DNA of 64,000 bases from Emticicia aquatilis. Its GTDB lineage: Bacteria > Bacteroidota > Bacteroidia > Cytophagales > Spirosomataceae. Positions 44,201 to 53,792 of this stretch are shown here, in pieces. The DNA lies in NCBI RefSeq assembly GCF_014644295.1, contig NZ_BMKK01000004.1, positions 434,001-498,000 on the forward strand, written 5' to 3'. Below the pieces are notes generated by a model. The model did no database searches, had not been told where the DNA came from, and saw nothing but the letters and a program-made list of their open reading frames with translations. How positions within the stretch are numbered: position 1 is the first letter of the stretch; every line of letters begins with the position of its first letter. Both the position numbers and the translations under genes were made by a program.

Positions 44201-44361
44201 GTAATAATCGTTATCTGAGTATTGGTTACATCAGGAAATGCCTCAATCGGTGTATTTTGATAGGCAATCCAACCGCCAATTACTGCCAAAAGTGTGGCAA
44301 AGAAGATAAAGTATTTGTTTTTGAGGGAAAATGAGAGAATCCCTTTGATAAACTTATTCAT
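41263..44361 (-). CDS. czcA: Heavy-metal efflux RND permease (CzcA-like)
   Basis: A 1032-residue inner-membrane RND pump of the heavy-metal efflux class. The TM4 motif is DFGIIVDGAVVMVEG, with the Asp-Asp-Glu pattern of divalent-cation pumps (Zn, Co, Cd, Ni) rather than the monovalent CusA type. Other blocks are the N-terminal LAVIGGWIAYQNTPIEAFPDV, QWPGRSAEEVEKFVSIPIE and SGTNFSISAGIGFIALFGI. It exports metal from periplasm or cytoplasm with a proton gradient. Its natural partners CzcB and CzcC are ~7 kb upstream, with a complete HAE1 operon in between. An operator-like TTAA array 55-90 bp upstream matches the one before czcC. Confidence 0.95.
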   Translation of the reverse strand: MNKFIKGILSFSLKNKYFIFFATLLAVIGGWIAYQNTPIEAFPDVTNTQITIITQWPGRSAEEVEKFVSIPIEIGLNPVQKKTDIRSTTVFGLSVVKVMFEDGVDDAFARQQINNLIGSVSLPEGVDPDIQPPYGPTGEIFRYTLESKDRSVRELKTLQDWVVERQLKGVAGVADVVSFGGEVKTYEISANPHLLADYDVTPLQLYQAVANSNVNVGGDVIEKNSEAYVVRGIGLLKGVSDIEKIIIKSANGVPITVKNVATVTESALPRLGQAGRDAQNDVLECIVVMRKGENPSQVIENVKAKIEELNTSILPKDVKINTFYNRETLINFATHTVTHNLLEGILFVTCIVFLFMADWRTTVTVSIVIPLALLFSFICLRLKGMSANLLSMGAIDFGIIVDGAVVMVEGIFVVLDNLSHQIGMERYNKLSKLGIIRKTGTEMGKAIFFSKLIIITCLIPIFSFQKVEGKMFSPLAWTLGFALLGALIFTLTLVPVLASILLKKNVREKHNPFVLFIEKWVMRAFNFVFLHKRKTLLVTAIIVAVGLFNFKFLGSEFLPELNEGSIYVRASMPMNIALNESVRYTNEMRQVFRSFPEVKGVISQTGRPNDGTDPTGFYNIEFLVDIFPKEDWKRDISKEQLIAQMQERLKKFTGVNFNFSQPIMDNVEEAVSGVKGSIAVKIYGQDLVLMEKKAKEVYNQLATVRGIEDLGVIKNIGQPELRIELDEDKLALYGIQKGDAQAVIEMAIGGKAATQIYEGERKFDLRIRFQQEYRKSDSEIGDLLIPTMNNTQIPLKEIAKIYYNTGPILVFREANQRFNAVKFSVRGRDMGSAIAEAQQKVNAHVKLPNGYSMKWAGDFENQQRATNRLVQVVPVSLLLIFLILFVLFGNIKDAGIVLVNVPFAIIGGIASLLISGTNFSISAGIGFIALFGICIQNGVILISVFKKNLHNRMSLSESITKGVVSRIRPVIMTAMMAAIGLIPAAISKGIGSETSKPLAIVVIGGLITATVLTLLAFPIIFYVFYREKLTEN

Positions 44362-44415
44362 GACGCTCCTTATTTATTTTGATAGTACAAAGGTGTCGTG
44401 GGTATCTGAAAGGGG

Positions 44416-44451
44416 TTTTAAGGGAAGATTAAAAAAAGATTAAAAGGAAAA
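44416..44451 (-). promoter_or_regulatory. 11-bp-periodic TTAA array upstream of czcA
   Basis: TTAA occurs at 44418, 44429 and 44440. Over the 36 bases shown, 33 are identical to 53674-53709 upstream of czcC. On the minus strand it reads as tandem TTTTAATC-type half-sites. Confidence 0.75.
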
Positions 44452-44524
44452 TGAGTATATTGGAAAAATGATGGATGCTGGAAAAATCACTTTTTGTGCT
44501 TTAGTTTAAAACTTTTGGAAAAAC

Positions 44525-44593
44525 ACAAAGAACACAAAGAATAGCACTAAGTACGTAAGCATACCGCTGTGCAATTTCTTTTGTGTTCTTTGT
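44525..44593. repeat. Inverted repeat with duplicated ACAAAGAAC word
   Basis: The arms ACAAAGAACACAAA (44525-44538) and TTTGTGTTCTTTGT (44580-44593) pair perfectly; the plus-strand arm contains the 9-bp word ACAAAGAAC tandemly. It lies in the 262-bp gap between the HAE1 outer membrane factor gene and czcA, 31 bp past the former's stop. Confidence 0.75.
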
Positions 44594-44623
44594 AATAGAA
44601 ATTCAAAAATCTCTCAAACTACA

Positions 44624-46066
44624 TTAGTTCCAACCACCGCCTAAAGCTCTGTAAGCGTTTACAAAGGCATTCATTTGCTTCATTCGAGTTTCGACTAATT
44701 CCATTCTCGATTCAAGTACATCTCGCTGAGTTAATAAAACTTCCATATAATCTGCACGAGCGGCCTTGAAAAGTTTTAATGAAATATCGGTCGATTTTGT
44801 TAATGCGTCAACCTGATTATTTTTCATAGCGTAACTCTGTTCGAGATTTTGAATGTTCGCTAATTGATTTGTTACCTCAATAAAGGCATTCAACACTGTC
44901 TTTTCATAATCATAAACCGCTTGAATTTGCTTGGCATTGGCATTTTTATAGGTTGCAGTAATGGCATTTTTATTAATCAATGGCCCAGCCAAATCACCTG
45001 CTAATGACATAATAAGCGACTGCGGTATGTTGGCCAACATAATCGGATTGAATGAACGAAAACCTAAGGAAGCTGATAATCCCAAAGATGGATAAAAATT
45101 AGCTTTTGCTACACTTACATTCAATTTTGTGGCCTCGATTCCTAATTCTGCTCGACGAATATCTGGTCTTTTTTCTAATAATTGAGCTGGAAGACCAGCT
45201 GAGATTTTGGTGGGAAGAAGCGTTGCGAATTGCTGAGAACTTCTCAACACTGGTTTTGGGAAACGCCCAACCAAGAAATTGATTCGATTTTCGGTTTCAA
45301 TTATTCGCTGCTGAATGTCATACTGAAGGCTTTGTGTTTTGAAAACCTCCGCTTCAAATCGTTGAACGGCCAACTCTGTCACTTTAGCTGCTTCTTTTTC
45401 TTGCTTGATAATTAATAAAGCTGAATTTAAAATTTCGATATTCTTTCTTACAATATCTAATTGATTATCAAGTGCCAATAGTTCATAGTACGAGTTGGCT
45501 ATTTCGGCTACGATATTCGTAATCAAAAAGTTTTTACCTTCAATCGTGCCTAAATAATTGGCAGCAGCGGCTTTTTGAGCATTGCGTAATTTATGCCAAA
45601 TATCCACCTCCCAACTTGCAAAAGCCCCAAAATAAGAATCTGGCAAAACAACTGGCGTACGTTTACCTGGTTTTATCTCGGTGATTTCATCGCTTGCCCC
45701 TTTGCTGGTATAACGTGAAACTTTATCAACGCCCGTACCACCACCTAATCTTACAAAAGGCAGGTACTCCCCTCTTCGAGCCATGATTTCATTTTTCGAC
45801 ATCTCAATCTCTTGCATCGTAATATTCAACTCTTGATTATTTTGTAGAGCAGTATCGATGAGTGCATTCAGATAAGGGTCGGCAAAGAAATTTTTCCATT
45901 TTACTTGAGCCGAATTTGTTGAATCTTGCGAGGTTGAGTAACTCGCAGGCAAGCCATTTTTAGCCGTTTTCCCTACAATTACAGGTGTTTTACAAGCATT
46001 GAAAGCAAAAGCAGAAACGGCTAAAACTATATACAGAATATGCCTTTTTATGTTAGTTCGTATCAT
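44624..46066 (-). CDS. Outer membrane efflux lipoprotein (NodT/OprM family)
   Basis: A 480-residue TolC-family outer membrane factor. It has a lipoprotein signal (lipobox ending FNAC near residue 25), the first repeat with [20 protein letters not shown], the NodT hallmark [20 protein letters not shown], and the second repeat with [19 protein letters not shown]. The C-terminal region ends [13 protein letters not shown]. It forms the exit duct for the RND pump encoded immediately upstream and overlaps that gene by 14 bases. It is the third gene of the nested adaptor-pump-channel operon. Confidence 0.95.
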   Translation of the reverse strand: MIRTNIKRHILYIVLAVSAFAFNACKTPVIVGKTAKNGLPASYSTSQDSTNSAQVKWKNFFADPYLNALIDTALQNNQELNITMQEIEMSKNEIMARRGEYLPFVRLGGGTGVDKVSRYTSKGASDEITEIKPGKRTPVVLPDSYFGAFASWEVDIWHKLRNAQKAAAANYLGTIEGKNFLITNIVAEIANSYYELLALDNQLDIVRKNIEILNSALLIIKQEKEAAKVTELAVQRFEAEVFKTQSLQYDIQQRIIETENRINFLVGRFPKPVLRSSQQFATLLPTKISAGLPAQLLEKRPDIRRAELGIEATKLNVSVAKANFYPSLGLSASLGFRSFNPIMLANIPQSLIMSLAGDLAGPLINKNAITATYKNANAKQIQAVYDYEKTVLNAFIEVTNQLANIQNLEQSYAMKNNQVDALTKSTDISLKLFKAARADYMEVLLTQRDVLESRMELVETRMKQMNAFVNAYRALGGGWN

Positions 46067-49000
46067 CTTCGTCGTTTCGGTTTAATAGTTTCTTCAATTT
46101 TTCATTCGCTTTTCTAATGTTCTTCAACATTTTGCTGCGTTCTTCACTCGCTTCCACAAAACTTTCAGAAAGTGGAGCCTCATCTTCATCTTTAATTAGA
46201 TGCTTACCATCAGACAAAGTACCGAAAATGTAATACAGACCCGGAATAATCATTACACCGAAAATTGTTCCGAAAAGCATCCCACCCATTGCCGAACCAC
46301 CAATTGTTTTATTACCGATTGCACCAGCACCATGAGAAAGGACCAAAGGAATTAGACCCGCCACAAAAGCAAACGACGTCATTAAAATTGGACGGAAACG
46401 TACTTTCGCTCCTTCGATGGCAGCATCAAAAACTGACATTCCTTTTTGCCGTTGTTGTACGGCAAATTCTACAATCAATACGGCATTTTTTCCAAGAAGA
46501 CCTACCAACATGATAAGACCTACTTGTGCGTACACATCATTGGCCATACCCATAGCTTTGAGCAAAAAGAATGACCCAAATACCCCAACTGGAAGCGAGA
46601 AAATAACCGCCATCGGCAACAAGAAACTTTCATATTGGGCTGCCAAAACGAAGTAAACAAATATCAATACGACCGCAAAAACATAGATTGATTCATTGCC
46701 ACGTCGAGCTTCATCATAGGATAGACCTTCCCACGCAATGTCATAACCTTTAGGTAGAGTTTTTGCTACTTCTTGAATGGCCTTAATGGCATCGGCGGTG
46801 GTATATCCTTTAGCTGGTTGCCCTTGGATAGACGATGAGTTGTACATATTGTAGCGTGTAATCTCATTTGGCCCTTGTTTTTTTACCAATTTCATGAAAG
46901 CCGAGTAGGGAACCATTTCACCGTGGTCATTCTTCACAAACATATTCGTGATGTCGGACGGAAGTCGTCTAAACTCTGGAGAAGACTGTACGTAAACTTT
47001 AAAGAATCGCCCGAAACGAATAAAACCTTGCTCATAAGTACTACCAATCATGATGTTTAGGTTTTCCATGGCTTTTCCAATAGAAACCCCCTTTTGCATC
47101 GCCACGTTATTATCAATCTCCAGTTCGTATTGCGGATAATTAGCAGCGAAGAAAGTAAACAAGCCTGTTAGCTCTTTACGCTTACTCAAAGCAGCCATAA
47201 AGTCTTTATTTACTTTATCAAACTCCTGATAATCAGTCGTGTTGTTTTTATCAAGCATTCGCATCGAGAAACCAGCAGAAGAACCAAAGCCCGGAACCGC
47301 AGGAGGCTCGAAGTATTCAACGATTGCTCCTAAATCCTTGGTTTTTTCTTCTAATTCTTCAATAATTTCATGTACGCCTTTTTCTCTTTCAGACCAGTTT
47401 TTTAAGTTAATCAAACACGTTCCTGCATTCGAACCACGTCCTTCGGTCATGATTTCATAACCCGCCAATGATGACACTGACTCTACCCCTTCTACTTCTT
47501 TACAAATTTTCTGTAATTCTCTTGAAACCTCATTGGTTCTTTCGAGTGTTGAGCCGGGCGGTGTCTGAATGATAGCATAGATAGTTCCTTGGTCTTCGCT
47601 CGGAATAAAACCTGCTGGAAGAATTTTATTCTCGAAAATAATTCCCGCACTAAAAGCCACCAAGATTAAAAAAGTCAATAATCTTTTGTTGACGATGAAT
47701 TTTAGCACACTTACATATCTACCAGTCAGCTTATCAAAACCTTTATTAAATTGGTCGATTAGCCAATCAATTGGCGATTTTTTACGTTTTTGACCATGAT
47801 TATTTTTAAGAATCATTCCACAAAGTACAGGCGTAAGGGTAAGAGCAACTACCGCCGAGAGGATAATTGCACTGGCCATTGTGATGGAGAACTGGCGATA
47901 AAATGTTCCTACAGGCCCTGACATGAAGGCAATTGGTAAGAATACCGACACCATTACGAGTGTAATGGCAATGATTGCCCCACTGATTTCGCCCATTACT
48001 TTTTTTACGGCTTTAAATGGCGTAAGGTGTTCTTCTTCCATCTTTGCGTGAACAGCTTCCACTACCACAATGGCATCATCGACCACAATACCAATCGCTA
48101 AAACCAATGCAAAAAGAGTAATTAAGTTTATCGAAAGGCCAAACATTTGCATCACGAAGAAAGCCCCAATCAAAGAAACTGGCACTGCAATGATTGGAAT
48201 GAGCGTCGAACGCCAATCGCCTAAGAAAAGGAATACAACCAATGCAACTAAAATAAAAGCATCTCTCAACGTATGAAGCACTTGCTCAATAGAAGCATCT
48301 AAGAATTTAGATACATCGTAGCTCAATTTGTATTCAACACCGGGAGGGAAAGTGGCTTTCAATTCCTCCATTTTATCTTTTACTTGTTGAATTACCTCGC
48401 TGGCATTACTTCCCACGTTTTGTTTCAACACGATTGCCGCCGAAGGATGTCCATCAAGATTTGAATAAATATCAAAGAATTCACTACCTAATTCTACTTT
48501 GGCCACATCTTTCAAACGAATACTTTCACCAGCAGGATTTGCTCTTAAAATCACATTTTCGTATTCTTCTGGCTTATTATAGCGACCTTTGTAAGTCAAT
48601 ACATATTCTAAAGATTGAGCTGCAATACCCGAACTTTGACCGATACGTCCTGGGCGACCAATAATACTTTGTTCGGCCAAGGCTTTCATTACATCTTCTG
48701 CCGAAATATTATAGGCACGCATGCGGTCAGGGTTCAACCAAACACGCATCGCAAACTGACGGCTACCTAAAATTTGCGTTCTGGCTACCCCATTGATACG
48801 GTTGATTTCGGGCAAAAGATTAACGTTGGCATAGTTGTACAAAAACTTCTCATCAAAATTTTTACCTGTGCCATAAAGGTTAATGTACATCAACATACTT
48901 GGTTGAATGGGTGTAATCACAACTCCTTCTCGCTGAACAAGTTCGGGGAGTAGCGGCATTACTTGGTCAACCCTTGTTTTTACCCTGATTACTGCCTGAT

Positions 49001-49301
49001 TGGGGTCGGTTCCAGGTTCAAAAATTACACGAAGTGTTGCTTCACCAGCACTGGTGGCATCGGTTGCGAGGTATCTCATTCCCTGCACACCATTGATGGC
49101 ATTTTCGAGCGTTACAAGTGTCGATTTTACGAGTACATCGGCACTTGAACCTGGGTAGGCTATAAAAATATTAACGGTGGTTGGTGCAATTTCGGGGAAC
49201 TGCGACGTGGGCAGTTGCTTTATGGCTAAAGTACCTGTAAAGACTATCAATACCGAAATAACAATAGCTAAAACGGGCCTTTTTATGATATTAGTAAACA
49301 T
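46053..49301 (-). CDS. HAE1-type RND multidrug efflux permease (AcrB-like)
   Basis: A 1082-residue hydrophobe/amphiphile RND pump. It begins [19 protein letters not shown] and carries [12 protein letters not shown], the TM4 proton-relay motif [14 protein letters not shown] with paired Asp, and the TM10-12 blocks [13 protein letters not shown] and [14 protein letters not shown]. The C-terminal tail is longer and more charged than usual ([21 protein letters not shown]). It exports organic compounds from the periplasm. It starts 28 bp after the adaptor stop and overlaps the outer membrane factor gene. The whole operon is embedded between czcB and czcA. Confidence 0.96.
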   Translation of the reverse strand: MFTNIIKRPVLAIVISVLIVFTGTLAIKQLPTSQFPEIAPTTVNIFIAYPGSSADVLVKSTLVTLENAINGVQGMRYLATDATSAGEATLRVIFEPGTDPNQAVIRVKTRVDQVMPLLPELVQREGVVITPIQPSMLMYINLYGTGKNFDEKFLYNYANVNLLPEINRINGVARTQILGSRQFAMRVWLNPDRMRAYNISAEDVMKALAEQSIIGRPGRIGQSSGIAAQSLEYVLTYKGRYNKPEEYENVILRANPAGESIRLKDVAKVELGSEFFDIYSNLDGHPSAAIVLKQNVGSNASEVIQQVKDKMEELKATFPPGVEYKLSYDVSKFLDASIEQVLHTLRDAFILVALVVFLFLGDWRSTLIPIIAVPVSLIGAFFVMQMFGLSINLITLFALVLAIGIVVDDAIVVVEAVHAKMEEEHLTPFKAVKKVMGEISGAIIAITLVMVSVFLPIAFMSGPVGTFYRQFSITMASAIILSAVVALTLTPVLCGMILKNNHGQKRKKSPIDWLIDQFNKGFDKLTGRYVSVLKFIVNKRLLTFLILVAFSAGIIFENKILPAGFIPSEDQGTIYAIIQTPPGSTLERTNEVSRELQKICKEVEGVESVSSLAGYEIMTEGRGSNAGTCLINLKNWSEREKGVHEIIEELEEKTKDLGAIVEYFEPPAVPGFGSSAGFSMRMLDKNNTTDYQEFDKVNKDFMAALSKRKELTGLFTFFAANYPQYELEIDNNVAMQKGVSIGKAMENLNIMIGSTYEQGFIRFGRFFKVYVQSSPEFRRLPSDITNMFVKNDHGEMVPYSAFMKLVKKQGPNEITRYNMYNSSSIQGQPAKGYTTADAIKAIQEVAKTLPKGYDIAWEGLSYDEARRGNESIYVFAVVLIFVYFVLAAQYESFLLPMAVIFSLPVGVFGSFFLLKAMGMANDVYAQVGLIMLVGLLGKNAVLIVEFAVQQRQKGMSVFDAAIEGAKVRFRPILMTSFAFVAGLIPLVLSHGAGAIGNKTIGGSAMGGMLFGTIFGVMIIPGLYYIFGTLSDGKHLIKDEDEAPLSESFVEASEERSKMLKNIRKANEKLKKLLNRNDEDDTN

Positions 49302-49329
49302 ATATTTCTTGTGTTTTGGTGGATAAAAA

Positions 49330-50418
49330 CTATTCGGCGTATAGGCTGAGGTGCGTAATCACCTGCGATGGTTCTTCAAACTTGTATTCAATTTTTTGGT
49401 TTTCTTTAACTTTTCTCAAACCTTCCAAAAGAATCTTGTCCCCAGCTGAAAGCCCAGAGGCTATGGCATATAAATGCGGCATTTCGGCAGCAATCGTCAC
49501 TGGGCGAGACCTCACAATATTGTCTTTATCAATCACATAAACGTATGTTTTATCGAGTACTTCAAAAGTTGCTTTTTGTGGAATAAGCAGAGCATTTTTC
49601 ACTGGAACAGTTACTTGAATATTGCCTGTTTCGCCGTGTCGGAGAAGTCCTTCTGGATTCGGAAATGTAGCTCTGAAAGCAATATTTCCAGTTTCATTAT
49701 CAAATTCTCCTTCAATGGTTTCAACAATACCCGTATATTTAAATAACTCATTATTGGCCATTTTGAGCTTTACTTGATACATACCATTATTACTATTAGC
49801 ATGTGTTTTAAAATTCAAATATTGAGCTTCAGGCACATTGAAATAAACCCACATTTTACTATTATCAGATAATGTAGTAAGTAAATCTCCTTCATCAACA
49901 AGGCTACCTTTTCTAACTTTCAGTCGGTCCATGATACCATCAAATGGGGCTCTGATTTCGGTAAAACCTAAATGAACTTTGGTTAATGCCAACTCAGCAA
50001 GTGCCTTATCAAGCTTGGCTTTTGACAATGCCAACTCATTCGCTGAAACTATATTTCCATCGGCTAAGGACTTCGTATTTTTGTACTCAATTTCAGCGTA
50101 ATTAGCTTCGGCTTCAGCTTTTTTCATTTCGGCTTGATACAGATTGGGCATAATCTGAAACATGAGTTGGCCTTTCTTAACAAACTTTCCTTCATCTACA
50201 AAAATATCTTGGAGATAGCCCTTTTCTAAGGCACGAAGTTCGATATTGTTTATAGAGCGAATCTGACAAACGTAGTCAGTCGTAATTGTTGTGTCTTTAC
50301 GAATAGGTGAGGTAACAACCATTTTTGCTTCTTCAGTCTTTTCTTCCTTCCCTTCCGTCTTGCAACTTGCATTGAATAGCAAAACTGCCAAGCCCATGAA
50401 CATGAGTGATTTTTTCAT
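49330..50418 (-). CDS. RND efflux periplasmic adaptor (HAE type)
   Basis: A 362-residue membrane fusion protein. The lipoprotein signal ends LFNASC near residue 19. The adaptor core shows the lipoyl-like halves ([28 protein letters not shown] and [25 protein letters not shown]), a helical hairpin of ~70 residues ([20 protein letters not shown]), and the beta-barrel and membrane-proximal domains ([20 protein letters not shown]). It links the RND pump encoded directly downstream to the outer membrane factor. The 227-bp region upstream holds a single GATTAAAA but no full array; the array lies before the small gene further upstream. Confidence 0.95.
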   Translation of the reverse strand: MKKSLMFMGLAVLLFNASCKTEGKEEKTEEAKMVVTSPIRKDTTITTDYVCQIRSINNIELRALEKGYLQDIFVDEGKFVKKGQLMFQIMPNLYQAEMKKAEAEANYAEIEYKNTKSLADGNIVSANELALSKAKLDKALAELALTKVHLGFTEIRAPFDGIMDRLKVRKGSLVDEGDLLTTLSDNSKMWVYFNVPEAQYLNFKTHANSNNGMYQVKLKMANNELFKYTGIVETIEGEFDNETGNIAFRATFPNPEGLLRHGETGNIQVTVPVKNALLIPQKATFEVLDKTYVYVIDKDNIVRSRPVTIAAEMPHLYAIASGLSAGDKILLEGLRKVKENQKIEYKFEEPSQVITHLSLYAE

Positions 50419-50645
50419 AATTAGTTTTCTTCGGATTAAAATTTATATGTTGTCGAAGTGCCATTGAAAATTTGGGCAAAGCGTTGCCAATTAGGCCATA
50501 AAGCCTATTTCAAGAGCGTAAAATTTTGCGTTTGATTAAAATTCTGAATGAATCTAAGATGAAGCAGGTGAAGCTTAATTACAATTCAAACAGGTTCGAA
50601 AATGACTAAAAAATATTGTCGCTTGAAGCGTATCTAAAACGTATC

Positions 50646-51041
50646 TCATAGCAAATAGACACAGTTTAGGATATACCTCTTAGAATCTTTTAGATTTTGA
50701 TTAGATAAATAATAGTAGTTATAACTTGATTGTAAGCCTAAATGGCCAGAGGAAGGTTTATTTGTATGATTGTGTGTGGAATCGTGATTTTTATTTGGCT
50801 CTACTTCTTCTATTTCTTCTTCAATATCCTCGAAAAAAAACTCAATCGAAAATAAAGTAAATGTTGGCTTGGGTGCATGTATGTATGGTGCGGCTACATC
50901 ATTCAGATGCCCAACAATTGTGTGCCTTTCAGGTGGTGAAATGGTCGGACTAATATTTCGTGTAAATCCATTCGCTCGACTACTTACCCCTAATAAAAGA
51001 ATCCACAGAAAAAGAAGATATTTTAAAAGTGCGTTACTCAT
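50646..51041 (-). CDS. Small secreted His/acidic-rich protein, unknown
   Basis: A 131-residue protein with an N-terminal hydrophobic signal (LLKYLLFLWILLLGVSS), an acidic stretch (EDIEEEIEEVEPN), a His/Asn-rich stretch (NKNHDSTHNHTNKPSSGH) and a Tyr-rich tail (QSSYNYYYLSNQNL). No family is recognised. It lies between czcB and the HAE1 adaptor gene on the same strand, with a TTAA array 50-65 bp upstream of its start, and could lead the HAE1 transcript. Metal binding by the His/Asp residues is conceivable but unproven. Moderate certainty that it is a real gene. Confidence 0.6.
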   Translation of the reverse strand: MSNALLKYLLFLWILLLGVSSRANGFTRNISPTISPPERHTIVGHLNDVAAPYIHAPKPTFTLFSIEFFFEDIEEEIEEVEPNKNHDSTHNHTNKPSSGHLGLQSSYNYYYLSNQNLKDSKRYILNCVYLL

Positions 51042-51090
51042 TCCTTCTACAAAAATATTCCAAGATGGCTTTCCAACTAAGTATTTTGTC

Positions 51091-51105
51091 TTAAAATTTG
51101 ATTAA
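51091..51105 (-). promoter_or_regulatory. TTAA pair at 11-bp spacing upstream of the small His-rich gene and HAE1 operon
   Basis: TTAA occurs at 51091 and 51102. The 17-base core TTAAAATTTGATTAAAA is identical to the site at 54559-54575 before the regulator gene. A degenerate third word (TATA) follows in phase near 51113. Confidence 0.55.
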
Positions 51106-51217
51106 AACTGATATAAATCATTTTTTGTGTAAATATTTTTAATAAAGCTGTAAAAATTTAGTCGATTTAAGATTCGAGTTACCCCATACGGTAACCCAAA
51201 TCTGTCCACAATTCCGA

Positions 51218-52324
51218 TTATTGATTCAATGCCTGAAATAAGGTAAGTTGGTTTTCGATGATAACAGGAGTATTTACGGCCAAACCACTGCTTACAAATG
51301 TTTTATCGCCTACTGTTTTATATACTGTTATTGGTTTTATGGCCAGTTTACCATTTTCTTTCACCACTACATAGTTTTGATTATTATCAAAAACTACAGA
51401 CTTGCTTGGTACTGCCAAACGTTGCTCAGTTCCGCCATACTCGACCAAAATATTAGTAAACATCTCTGGTTTTAATTGAAAATCTTTGTTTGTTAGCTGA
51501 ATTCTTACTTTCTCGGTCTTATTCATTGGGTCGAGCGTATTAAAGATTTTATCAACTTTACCAGTGTAGATTTTATCTGGAAATGAGATAGTTGTAATCT
51601 TAGCTTCTTGACCTAAATGTACGTTGGCGATATCAGATTCATAAACATTGGCCATCACCCAAACTCGGTCAAGGTTGCTGATTGTAAATAAATTTTCGGG
51701 GTCATCGCCTCTCAATTCCATTCCTGTTGCGGCAGTTTTTTCTACAATAAAGCCATTGGTTGGAGCTTTCACGATATACAACATTCCTTTTCCGCCCAAA
51801 ATACTTTTTCTTTCGGCTACTCTGTTTACTTCTGCTTTGGCAGTTTCTACTCCTTCTTTGGCAGTTAATAATTCTTTTTGCGACGATAAACCCGATTTAG
51901 TCATATCTTCTGATACTTGAAGGTTTTTCTGAGCTACTGATAAGCCACTTTTGGCTGCAATGGCTTGCTGCTCTAAATCGGCTAAATCGCCACTACGAAT
52001 TACTGCTAACACTTGGCCTTTGGTCACATAATCACCCAGTTCAACTTTTACATCCTCGATGTGTCCACCAACCAAAGGAAAAACTTTAACTACACCATCT
52101 TGGTCGAAAGTTATTTTTCCCGTAAGGTTCAAAACTTGATTAACAGTTTTCATTTCTGCCGAATCTGTTTTGAGATTTTTGTAAGTTTCAGCATCTAAAC
52201 TTAGCGGTTTGTCGGCTTCGTTTGGTTCTTGTTTAGCTTGACTTTCACCGCAACCTGTCATGGCTGTCGAAAAAATCGATACCAACAATAGGCTAATAGA
52301 CAATGTTTTCAATGAATTTTTCAT
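51218..52324 (-). CDS. czcB: Heavy-metal RND periplasmic adaptor (CzcB-like)
   Basis: A 368-residue membrane fusion protein with a lipoprotein signal (lipobox TGC near residue 25). It has the barrel-sandwich halves (VFPLVGGHIEDVKVELGDYVTKGQVLAVI and LYIVKAPTNGFIVEKTAATGMEL), a short helical hairpin, and the heavy-metal adaptor block VWVMANVYESDIANVHLGQEA with FPDKIYTGKVDKI. It should connect CzcA with the outer membrane channel CzcC. It lies 41 bp downstream of czcC and is cotranscribed with it. The intergenic gap to the next gene contains another TTAA pair. Confidence 0.93.
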   Translation of the reverse strand: MKNSLKTLSISLLLVSIFSTAMTGCGESQAKQEPNEADKPLSLDAETYKNLKTDSAEMKTVNQVLNLTGKITFDQDGVVKVFPLVGGHIEDVKVELGDYVTKGQVLAVIRSGDLADLEQQAIAAKSGLSVAQKNLQVSEDMTKSGLSSQKELLTAKEGVETAKAEVNRVAERKSILGGKGMLYIVKAPTNGFIVEKTAATGMELRGDDPENLFTISNLDRVWVMANVYESDIANVHLGQEAKITTISFPDKIYTGKVDKIFNTLDPMNKTEKVRIQLTNKDFQLKPEMFTNILVEYGGTEQRLAVPSKSVVFDNNQNYVVVKENGKLAIKPITVYKTVGDKTFVSSGLAVNTPVIIENQLTLFQALNQ

Positions 52325-52365
52325 GATATTATTTAGGTTTTATCTTTTCTGACTTAAAGAAGTTT

Positions 52366-53622
52366 TTAGTTTAAAATTGTTTTACCAACTACATAGTTGA
52401 GGTTTTCAAAAGCCGAAACTCTATCGTTTTGTAGTTGATTATACTGAAGAATGGTTTGTTTGTAAGAATCGAAAAAGTCGATAAATTCAACTACTGTGAT
52501 GTTTTGTTTGCGGTAATTATCAAGCACTCCTCCGATTAGTTTCGAGAAGTCTTCGCTAAATTTACTATCAATCGTTTTGGCAACTTCATCGGCTTGATGT
52601 GCCTTATAATAAGCATTTTGTACTTCTTTTTCGACTTTCAACTGATACGAATTTTGTAGTTTTTCAGCTTCTTGAATTCTTATTTGTGCTGCCTGAATGT
52701 TTCCTTGGTTTTTATTGAAAACTGGTAGATTCATACCCACACCTACACCCACGTAATTCGGTACAAAACTACCGTTACGGTCGTATGTCATCTGAAACGT
52801 TAGGTCAGGCTTACGATTAGCCATCTGCAATGACAAATTACGTTCTTCGATTTTTCGTTGGGTAAGCGTGCTTTTCAAATCATAACGGTTTTCGGAAGCA
52901 ATATTCCATAAATCACTGATTGTGAACTTATTAATATCGACATTATTGATTTGTCCTTCTATGATTGGTTGAATCAGATAATTGTTTTTAGCTCCAATCA
53001 GAAAGCCTAAATCTCTTTCGTCATCAAATCTCTGTTGGATAAGCGTTTGTTTTTCGGTATTTAAAGTAACCAAATACGCTTTTAGTCTTGCCAAATCTTT
53101 AAGCGGAACATTACCTTTATTATACTGCTCTTGATAAGCACCAAGGGTTTGTTGCAGCGAAGACATCTCCTGCTCATACATAGCCAAAGCCTGATTGGTA
53201 AAATATAAATCGTAAAAAGATGAACGAAGTTGATATTGAAGATTACGAACTAATTCTCGAAAACTGTTTTCGGCTTGTTCGGTATTGGCCTGTGCCAACG
53301 AAACTGCCTTTTGGCGTTTTTGAGCAACTTGTAATAAATATTGAAATTGAACAATTTGTTCGGCATTGCTTTGTCTCAAACCACCCAATTCTCGGCTTTG
53401 TGAGTTGTATGGCATGTGTTCAAGATAAAGGTTCGGATTTACACGCAGACCCGCCTGAATTTCGTATGCTCGGCCCTCAGAAATACCCAGTTTGGCAGCA
53501 ATTAATTGTAGGTTTTCTTGTAGAAAAGCATTTTCGGCCTGATTAAGCGAAATCTTGAGTGTATCGTTTTGTGCAGATACTTTGAAACTCAAAAGGAGTA
53601 AAACAAAAATCAATTTTTTCAT
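52366..53622 (-). CDS. czcC: Outer membrane efflux channel (TolC family, CzcC-like)
   Basis: A 418-residue TolC-family outer membrane factor with a signal peptide (MKKLIFVLLLLSFKVSA) and no lipobox. The helical repeats read LNQAENAFLQENLQLIAAKLG..., SLAQANTEQAENSFRELVRNL and LNYVVGKTIL at the end. In the middle VGVGMNLPVFNKNQGNIQAAQ is the family turn. It exports metals together with CzcB and CzcA. The start is preceded by the operator-like TTAA array at 53674-53709, the best match to the czcA array. Assignment as CzcC rests on the neighbouring heavy-metal adaptor gene. Confidence 0.93.
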   Translation of the reverse strand: MKKLIFVLLLLSFKVSAQNDTLKISLNQAENAFLQENLQLIAAKLGISEGRAYEIQAGLRVNPNLYLEHMPYNSQSRELGGLRQSNAEQIVQFQYLLQVAQKRQKAVSLAQANTEQAENSFRELVRNLQYQLRSSFYDLYFTNQALAMYEQEMSSLQQTLGAYQEQYNKGNVPLKDLARLKAYLVTLNTEKQTLIQQRFDDERDLGFLIGAKNNYLIQPIIEGQINNVDINKFTISDLWNIASENRYDLKSTLTQRKIEERNLSLQMANRKPDLTFQMTYDRNGSFVPNYVGVGVGMNLPVFNKNQGNIQAAQIRIQEAEKLQNSYQLKVEKEVQNAYYKAHQADEVAKTIDSKFSEDFSKLIGGVLDNYRKQNITVVEFIDFFDSYKQTILQYNQLQNDRVSAFENLNYVVGKTILN

Positions 53623-53673
53623 CGCATTCTTTAATTTTGATGCTGTAAAATTGGTCTTTGAATATCAAGTCGA

Positions 53674-53709
53674 TTTTAAAGGAATATTAAAAAAAGATTA
53701 AAAGAAAAA
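53674..53709 (-). promoter_or_regulatory. 11-bp-periodic TTAA array upstream of czcCB
   Basis: TTAA occurs at 53676, 53687 and 53698, 33 of 36 bases identical to the czcA site. It ends about 50 bp before the czcC start, in a position suited to control transcription. Confidence 0.75.
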
Positions 53710-53726
53710 AACTCATTAATTGAGTT
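53710..53726 (-). terminator. Short terminator after the island-leading regulator gene
   Basis: AACTCA/TGAGTT stem with a 5-base loop, flanked by A-run and T-run. On the minus strand it is followed by eight T. It lies 67 bp after the regulator stop and directly beside the czcC operator array. The stem is short, so termination may be weak. Confidence 0.5.
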
Positions 53727-53792
53727 CGTTTTTTTCAAAAAAACATTTCAACTAACGAGTTAATTATTTTATTATGAGCAAGTTAACAAACA

